In this document: one piece after another, positions 57,626 to 64,000 of the stretch
How the letters are laid out: every line of letters begins with the position of its first letter
How positions within the stretch are numbered: position 1 is the stretch's first letter
Origin: Clusia tigrina
Lineage: Eukaryota > Arthropoda > Insecta > Diptera > Clusiidae
DNA length: 64,000 nt
Assembly (NCBI GenBank): GCA_920105625.2
Contig: OV050030.1
Span: 143,124,291-143,188,290, forward strand
Direction of reading: 5' to 3'
Translations under genes and position numbers: made by a program
Notes under the pieces: generated by a model
Told to the model about the DNA's origin: nothing
The model's input: the letters and a program-made list of their open reading frames with translations, nothing else
Databases searched by the model: none

Positions 57626-58869
57626 AGTATAGGAATATTACCCGGTCAACAGTACCACATTGGGAAAGTTTCATGACAATCGGTCTATTATTATGGCCGC
57701 CAGAGCGATGGCACCGCCCACTTTTCCAAAAAATGTATAGCCTATATCACTCAGTGATAACTCAGCATTCTCATAGTGAAAGAATTTTTACAATCGGATA
57801 AGCAGTTTAATTAATCCCCGTTTTGGGGGTCCAATACCCCACTGTGCGTCGATTACCACCGATGCATAAACATCCTGTTGGAAAGTGCAAGAATTACCAA
57901 AGATTTCGGTGTAGCCTGCACAGCCTAGGTTTACATTCGCATATATGGAAACAACAGAAGTATAAGGGTATTCCAAATTAGAAAATTTGTATGGACTCCA
58001 AAAGGCTCTTAATTTGTCTACATCACAAGTTGAGGCATTTATAATTCACCCACACAGTGTGAATGATAGTAAGGATTTTGCAGTTTCAATATAGACTCAC
58101 ACAAGTTTTGAATCCCGGTCAATCGTCAAAAGTACATCCCCCAATATAGACGTTTCCATCCTCAGAGTACTTCTAGAAAATGCTGATGGCACTCTGGTAG
58201 ATGAAGTGGTCGGCAAGTTATCTTTTTCTGAAAGAGAATATTGGGCAAAAATGGCTGCACAACCATGTGAGGACGAAAATTATGACAGGTATTTTCCGCA
58301 CACACATATACCGACTCCTCCTACTATGAATAAGCAAAGACCTACTAACAAAATATACAGTGTACAAACATCCCCGACATCACAAGAGAGTTGACAATTA
58401 GCAAAAAGGTAAACGCCCCCATGTTAATTAAACCAACAAGATTTAACAAAGACGGGAGCGCAGAAAACACGCAACGAAGAATTGGTTAGACCAGTTGCAA
58501 TGATTGGCTAAGCCAATTAATTGTAATAAGTAAATTTAAGTGTTGCAATTACAAAATACTGCAACAAACTCAATGCACCGAAGAAGAAACGCATCAACAC
58601 AGAACCTATTCATGTTCCAGGCCGACCGAGTACACTAACAAATAGCATCACGGATAAACAATACGAACCGCAGACAACAACAACACAACGACCAAAGCAA
58701 ACACACAATTAATCCATAGCAGAGCGGCTACCACAAGTGCCGTCAGTGCAGACATAGCATTAAGAGGAAAACAAGAATTTCAAGCATTGGACGCAGTATG
58801 AACGTTTGGTAGGCGTACAACAACAACAACAATTGTAAACCGGCAACAACAACACTACGGCCACCGGTA
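57626..58869. other. Unassigned region
   Basis: Contains a frame at 58206-58394 without a known domain, and CAA/ACAAC-rich sequence from 58660 to 58860 that may belong to the LTR-like block on the right. A retroelement fragment is possible, but I see no diagnostic motif. Confidence 0.35.
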
Positions 58870-59283
58870 ATTGTTACAGGCTGCGCTGACTACAGGCGTC
58901 AACACTGCGGACCGAGAGGAACCGTGGCAGCCCGGCGACTGACCACCGTCAGCTCAAGGTGGCCCAAGATCAACTAAGCTGCAACAATAACAAGCATGGG
59001 CTTGACAACAGGCGATGCTGGCTAACGGTGTACGGACGCATACAGCGGTGTACGGATGTGCAGCGGCAATAGAAACAATGCACGGGCCCATGACGGCTGG
59101 CAGTATATAAGCAGGTGGTTCTGGACGATAGAATCACTCTCTGATCCAGCAACAGACAGCGAAGACGTCCCGCGATTAATATTGACTCTTTGATCCAGCA
59201 ACTGTCAGCAAAGACACACCGCAGCAAGACTCCAGCACCAGTAGCACAAAGGTAAAGTATACTCTTTTCACTAGACTAGACTT

Positions 59284-59458
59284 ATACCAACGCTAAGACC
59301 GCCCCACGAGTTTATGGTTCTACCGCTTCTCGTGGTGACTAATACCAACGCTAAGATCGCCCCCCGAGTTTATGGTTCTACCAATTCTCGTGGTGACTAA
59401 TACCAACGCTAAGACCGCCCAACGGATTTATAGTTCTACCGATTCTGGAGGAGACTAA
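59284..59458 (+). repeat. 58-bp tandem repeats
   Basis: Three units starting at 59284, 59342 and 59400, each with ATACCAACGCTAAGA..CGCC, a GAGTTTATGGTTCTACC-like core and a TTCTCGTGGTGACTA-like end. A fourth, more divergent unit continues at 59938-59995 after the MITE. Confidence 0.85.
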
Positions 59459-59934
59459 AGGCCGGTTTTCATATAGCGCAGCGTGACGCTTGCCAGGCGT
59501 AGAAAAAATGCTTCTTCATTCACAATAAGCGACCGCACCGCGAGCAGCAGAAATTAAAATTTTTTATATTTGTTTTTATTTTTTCATAATGGGAATTAGG
59601 ATGTACAAAATACAAATACAAGTACTCACATTGGTATCGAATCCAATTGGCACCTGCACTAAAACAGGAAAAATTACAATATTGAAATTCATTCAACATT
59701 ACTTGATACGCACACAATGCGACATACGAGATTCGGTCGCTCTGAAACCACGCTCGCAACACTACCAGGGGCAACTCAAATTTTGAAGCCCGACAACGCG
59801 CCGCCGACGCTAGCTGCAAAACACTATGTGTAAATGGCTCCATTTGATTACATGGAAACTTTATCGAAGCGACAGTTTTTTCTGCGACTAGCGTTTTGCT
59901 GCCTGTCGTTTTTACGCTATATGTAAATCGGCCT
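59459..59934. mobile_element. 476-bp MITE with TAA target duplication
   Basis: Terminal inverted repeats AGGCCGGTTTTCATATAGCG and, on the other strand, AGGCCGATTTACATATAGCG (18 of 20 match). TAA at 59456-59458 and 59935-59937. Removing the element and one TAA restores the tandem repeat phrase GACTAATAC. It has no transposase. A 3-bp TAA duplication suits PIF/Harbinger-type mobilisation. Confidence 0.82.
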
Positions 59935-60300
59935 TAATACGTACATACAGCACCGCGAGTTTATGGTCCTACAGATTCTCGCGGATACTAACACTGCCAA
60001 CCGCGACCACAGAAATGAGGCCCCAAGCGATTAACAAGTCCAATTATTTATTTAATTAAATTAGTAAGACAACTTATTTCAGTTAATTAAATTAGCAAAA
60101 TTAAATCATTTAATTTTAATTAAACTAGGAAAACTAACAATTTTATTTAAATTTAACTAGTACTTAGAATGTAAACGATTGTAACATAAGTAAATCAATT
60201 AAATAAAGTATGCCACATACAAGTAGGCCCGTTTTATAATATTAATTTCTGTATACGACCCCTGGAACCCTGTGAGTATACCCCAGTCAAAATACAGTCG

Positions 60301-60761
60301 TTATAACTATGATGCAGCATCGAAGTGTGCCCGATTTAAGTAGGTGGTTGGAAGTAATCGCTATGTTTATTTCAATAGCTAACTAAAAAAAACTAATAAT
60401 CAGAAAGTGTTTCATCAAATTAATCAGAAAAGAGGCAAAATAACAAAGCCATTTTTGATAATATTGAGAAGAAAACTCACAAATTAAAATGTGTCTTTTG
60501 TCAAGTTGAGTATTGTTCGAATGACCGTACTACCTTTCGTCAGAGCTTCGCTGCAGAATGCTAGCATATAGTAAAGTCAAATCGACTTTATTTTCCTTTT
60601 CTACGCTGTGGTCAGATCATTCTGAAATGTAGTAACCAGTTCACAGGCGCTTTAATACATTTAATATAGAGGTAAGTCCGATTTTTGAGGCGAGTTGCTG
60701 TTTTAACTCTAAGTAGATTTTTTGCTAATGGATTCGAGTGCTCTCGTAGTTTTTCTTATTT
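60301..60761. other. Unassigned spacer
   Basis: No motif recognised between the LTR-like block and the LINE D copy 2 tail. Confidence 0.4.
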
Positions 60762-61835
60762 TTTATTATTATTAACAGGCTAAAAGAACACCGCGACCTA
60801 AAAGATCTATTGTGCAGCCTCGTACCCAACTAAAACAGTCCTAGACTGTTTATAAATCTCGTAACTGCTGTGGGCTTATTTTCAACTAGGTGATTTGGAG
60901 ATATGAATCCACTGCCTAGGTAATTATGTCTGCGTCTTGCCACCGCTGGACAAGTGCATAGAATGTGTTCTGCCGTTTCCTGCTCCTCTTGCCAGAGTCG
61001 ACAGGAATCGTCTTCTACCAAGCCTATTTTTTTCAGATGGTAATTTAGTCTACATTGTCCTGCTAAAAGTTCAGTGTAGAGTTTGATGTCATTTCTGCTG
61101 AGGTTTAAAGAAGCATCTACCCTGATGTGTTCAGGATCAATGAGTAGTCTCGACTGCCGCATGCCTTTTTGAGCTCTCCAGTAGTTTAGCAGACCTCGTA
61201 TTTCCGGTTCGCACAACAACTTATTTGTGAAGCTAATGTTTACCCCACAGAAGGGTTCTGGGCCTATAAAGGCAGCGTCTGCACCCCTTTTTGCTAAAGA
61301 ATCTGCCATTTCGTTGCCCACATGTCCCTCGTGTACCGGTACCCACATTAGCGTAACAGAGTTTCTCGCTGCTAGGGTATTGAGAAGTTTACAGCATTTC
61401 CAGACCAGCTTTGATTGGAATGAGATGTTTATTAATGATTTTAGAGCTGCCTGGCTCTCTGAGAGTATGCATATTTTGGTGTTGCGTGTACCCCTGCGTA
61501 GACATTCCCTAGCACATAGCTCTAAAGCGTGGACCACCGCCTGAAAAATGGAAGCTGTTTTTCCCATTGCAATTGCTTTTTGGAAATTTGGCCCTACACT
61601 TCCAGCTCCTGCACTGCCATCTTCCATTTTGGACCTATCTGTATACCACAACTGTGAGTCCTGTTTTATTATTATTTCCTTGTTTCTCCAAGCTGAACGG
61701 TCACTGATGACCACTTTGAATTGCTTTGAGAAGTCTAATTTTCTGTCCATTTTTTCGAATACCATGAGGCACGGAGAATTCCAGACAGTGCACATAGGGC
61801 CAGATTCAATTTTTTTTGGCATAAAGTCGTAAATT
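60762..61835 (-). mobile_element. RNase H-bearing LINE family D, copy 2 (5' truncated)
   Basis: Minus strand; 3' tail of TTA/TAA units at 60762-60774. Matches copy 1 at 38775-39690 closely from SDRSAWRN to the tail. The 5' limit is uncertain, because the sequence upstream of SDRSAW differs from copy 1, which is deleted there. Confidence 0.8.
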
Positions 61836-61951
61836 TTTGTAAAATATATTTTGAATTTAACTGAATATTTTGAAAGGGCATACATTGGGTACATCGAATT
61901 CGCAAATAAAAACATTTCAGTGGCAACGCTGCATTTTTGCAGCGCTAACAA
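60830..61951 (-). CDS. LINE D copy 2 RNase H and C-terminal domain, open frame
   Basis: An open frame of up to 373 codons with an uninterrupted RNase H: WYTDRSKMEDGSAGAG (Gly of TDGS replaced by Arg), ALELCARE, ILSESQAALKS (the DSQ Asp replaced by Glu), MWVPVHEGHVGNEMAD. The C-terminal Cys/His region follows (CRLWQEEQETAEHILCTCP), ending SLGLF. The first 40 or so codons may lie outside the LINE. No RT domain is present, so this is a 5'-truncated copy that has simply stayed open. Two altered RNase H active-site positions are notable. Confidence 0.72.
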   Translation of the reverse strand: MLALQKCSVATEMFLFANSMYPMYALSKYSVKFKIYFTKIYDFMPKKIESGPMCTVWNSPCLMVFEKMDRKLDFSKQFKVVISDRSAWRNKEIIIKQDSQLWYTDRSKMEDGSAGAGSVGPNFQKAIAMGKTASIFQAVVHALELCARECLRRGTRNTKICILSESQAALKSLINISFQSKLVWKCCKLLNTLAARNSVTLMWVPVHEGHVGNEMADSLAKRGADAAFIGPEPFCGVNISFTNKLLCEPEIRGLLNYWRAQKGMRQSRLLIDPEHIRVDASLNLSRNDIKLYTELLAGQCRLNYHLKKIGLVEDDSCRLWQEEQETAEHILCTCPAVARRRHNYLGSGFISPNHLVENKPTAVTRFINSLGLF

Positions 61952-64000
61952 AGTCAGCTGTCTGGTCAGCTGTTTGTTTTGTCAAAATTGGCGGGAGTCT
62001 TTTACTCAACTTTGCGCTTTTGCTGTAGCAACACCAGGTATCCAAATCTTTTTTGGCAAAATGGAAAATAAAGGTCAAGGTATGCCAAATATAATTGTTA
62101 TTAAATGTTTTCGAATTATGAGATATATTTTTTAGTTGTGGATTGTCTTTGATATGTCTTATTTTAGAAAAAATCTAACGGAAGTGTTCGTGTATCGTGG
62201 AGTAAAAAACTAATTTCTACCAATTTGTGCCAAAAAGTAATAATGCAAATGTTTACTCTAAACTGTGTTTTTAAACTTGTTGCTAACATTTTTTGCCCAT
62301 TTTTGACCATTCGCGCATATTTTGCATTTTTAGCCAAGTTTGAGGTAAGCCATTCTGCCCTACTGGATGTGTGGATCAACGGAAACCGAAATGAAAAAGC
62401 GTTATTTGACTGGATTGTTGATAAATTTCATTTAAATGATGTATCAGTTGACTTAAAGGCCGAAATCACTAAGAAAATAAGGAGTTTTCACCTTTATATT
62501 CTGAAAAATCTACCTAAATGTAATCGTACAATTACGACATTTAAAAGGAAACATTCCAGTTGGCTTTTGTCAAGCATTACTGTTGTCGTGGAGAAAATCA
62601 ACGACCAAGTTGCTTCAGAAAATCAAATGGGACGACCACGACTGTCTTACAGTGATGCAGGATCACGGCTAAAAAGAAAAATGGCAAAGGAACTGGCAGA
62701 TAATGAAGAAAATAATACAAGTCTCCTTGTTCATGCAGCATCAGTTTCAGCGAAAAAGGCCAAAATGAGCGATACTGCGTTTGTATTAAAGAATACTTCT
62801 AGTTCATCAAGTGAGATTAGAAAGAAACTGTCATTCTCGGAGCCGGTACCACTCACACCAAGTCAATCTCTGGCCTTTTTGATCGACAACTCCGTCACTA
62901 AAGCGCAATACAACAGCATGAGAGCTTTAAATAAATTACAATTTTTCAACATTTATCCATGCTATAATAAAGTAAGAGAAGCCAAATTGGAGTGCAGGCC
63001 TACGGGAGTCAATGTGACGGAAACAAGAGCCGAAGTATCTCTCCAAAATTTGCTTAATCATACGGCCAGTAGAATTTTCCTTCTGCAGGATGATGTATTC
63101 AAGAAACATCAAAACATAGCAGATGTCAAACTAAGAGCGAGCTATGGATTTGACGGCTCTACGGGGCAGAGTACGTACAAGCAGAGATTCCTAGGAGAAA
63201 GGTCTGATATCAATGACGACTCATTATTTGTTACGAGCGTCATTCCACTGAAACTAACGGATGATTTTGGGACGCCTTTGTGGATAAATCAATCCCCCCA
63301 ATCAGTAAGATTTTGCAGACCCCTAAAGCTTGAATTCGCTAAAGAAACGAAAGATCTTATTCTGGCAGAAAAGGCGGATTTAGAATCACAAATTCAAAAC
63401 TTATCAGCTTTTAATTACAATTTCTCAATTGACAGAAAAATCATGTCACTTTTGATCTCCATTTGACATTGATTGACGGCAAGGTGTTAAATATATTAAC
63501 GGGAACCAAATCTTGTCAAGTATGTCCTATCTGTGGAGCCAGCCCAAAGGATTTTATGAAAACTACAGACATATCAAACTTTAAGCTAAGTCTGGAAATC
63601 TTCAACACGGCATCAGTCCCCTACATGCATGGATAAGATTTTTTGAGTTCGTACTTAAAATCTCGTATAAACTACACTTAAAAAAGTGGCAAGTAAGGGA
63701 TAAAGAAGAAAAAGACATGATAACATCCCGTAAACAAGAAATACAAAAATTATTTTGGAGTGAAATGGGATTACATGTAGATAAGCCAAAACAAAACGGA
63801 AGTGGAAATACAAATGACGGAAATACCGCAAGAAGGGCATTTAAAAACACAAGGCAACTTTCAGTAATATTAGAACTAGATTATGATATTTTACAACGGT
63901 TTTATATTATTTTAATAACTATATCCTGTGAATTCCCAGTAAATACTACTAAATTCAGCCAATTTTGCCAAGAAACTGCGTCGAATTATATGGAAAAGTA
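61952..64000 (+). mobile_element. Transib transposon copy 2 (runs off the window)
   Basis: The 5' untranslated part is followed by a short first exon (62061-62079), a 254-base intron and a long second exon with the transposase. The terminal repeat is not recognised; it may have been lost next to LINE D copy 2. Only two apparent frameshifts are seen up to base 64000. Confidence 0.75.
62061..64000 (+). pseudogene. Transib (RAG1-like) transposase, copy 2, partial
   Basis: Exon 1 (ATG at 62061, 19 nt) ends AAG|GTATGC. The acceptor TTTTTAG at 62333 joins in frame to AKFEVSHSALLDVW. The N-terminal domain is Lys-rich. The core has PLTPSQSLAFLID, LLNHTASRIFLLQDDVF, then the first catalytic Asp in YGFDGSTGQSTYKQRF (about 63145) and FVTSVIPLKL. 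After a shift near 63440 comes the second Asp in LTLIDGKVLN with a zinc pair (CQVCPICGA). After another shift near 63600, HAWIRFFEF and LKKWQVRDKEEK stay open to the window edge. The Glu lies outside. No stop codons apart from the two shifts. Confidence 0.8.

Larger units (their letters stand above)
58870..60300 (+). other. LTR-like block with promoter and polyadenylation signals
   Basis: GC-richer than its surroundings. It has a TATA box (AGTATATAAGCAGG, near 59102), repeated CTCT..GATCCAGCAAC motifs (59135-59210), 58-bp tandem repeats, then an AT-rich part with AATAAA at about 60202. The order fits an LTR (U3, R, U5) of about 950 bp without the MITE, starting near TGTTACAGG. No partner LTR, primer site or coding region is linked, so it may be a solo LTR or a host promoter. 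Confidence 0.35.

Noticed and set aside
59284..59458. A CRISPR-like array.
   Set aside because: Units are head-to-tail without unique spacers, in a eukaryotic transposon context.

Overview
The window looks like heterochromatin-like, transposon-dense DNA from a higher fly. I infer Diptera, possibly a tephritid or drosophilid, from the mix of Jockey and I-type LINEs, mariner, DD41D, Helitron, piggyBac, Copia, gypsy, Transib and Polinton-like sequence in AT-rich DNA. I found no convincing single-copy host gene, rRNA or functional tRNA. Nearly all long open frames are transposon proteins, most of them broken. Family assignments rest on motifs read by eye; no database search was run.

Layout. 1-7903: a Ty3/gypsy retrotransposon on the minus strand (5' LTR, primer-binding site, frameshifted gag, intact pol) with a GGGAAAC slippery heptamer at the gag/pol overlap. 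8442-about 11780: a badly decayed gypsy-group element on the plus strand. 12084-14951 (+) and 20903-23757 (-): two nearly identical Helitrons in opposite orientation that share one internal deletion. Between them lie a tRNA-derived SINE with a 9-bp target duplication (15385-15536) and a Jockey-type LINE (family A, copy 1).

24001-24897: a DD41D Tc1/mariner-superfamily element with a deletion and a lost catalytic Asp. 28301-29572: an irritans-type mariner with intact terminal repeats and a broken transposase. 30520-40137: a Copia element split by two nested LINEs (family B, 33470-37980; family D copy 1, 38160-39712). 40138-40965: a piggyBac relic, cut by a mariner 5' end. 41224-43225: a Polinton/Maverick-like (adintovirus-like) module with a phospholipase A2-like gene, an adenain-type cysteine protease and a spliced unknown gene, cut by LINE A copy 2 (43226-45841).

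46435-50100: a third Jockey-type LINE (C). 50590-51490: a reverse-transcriptase tail of another LINE (E). 51831-54676: an I-clade LINE (F) with RNase H. 55473-57540 and 61952-64000: two Transib (RAG1-related) transposons that share a 19-nt first exon. 58870-60300: an LTR-like GC-richer block with 58-bp tandem repeats, one of them split by a 476-bp MITE. 60762-61835: LINE D copy 2.

These genes do not form one pathway. The value of the window is the nesting order, the shared deletion histories and the few modules that still look coherent: gypsy pol, Transib copy 2, the Polinton-like cluster and LINE D RNase H.
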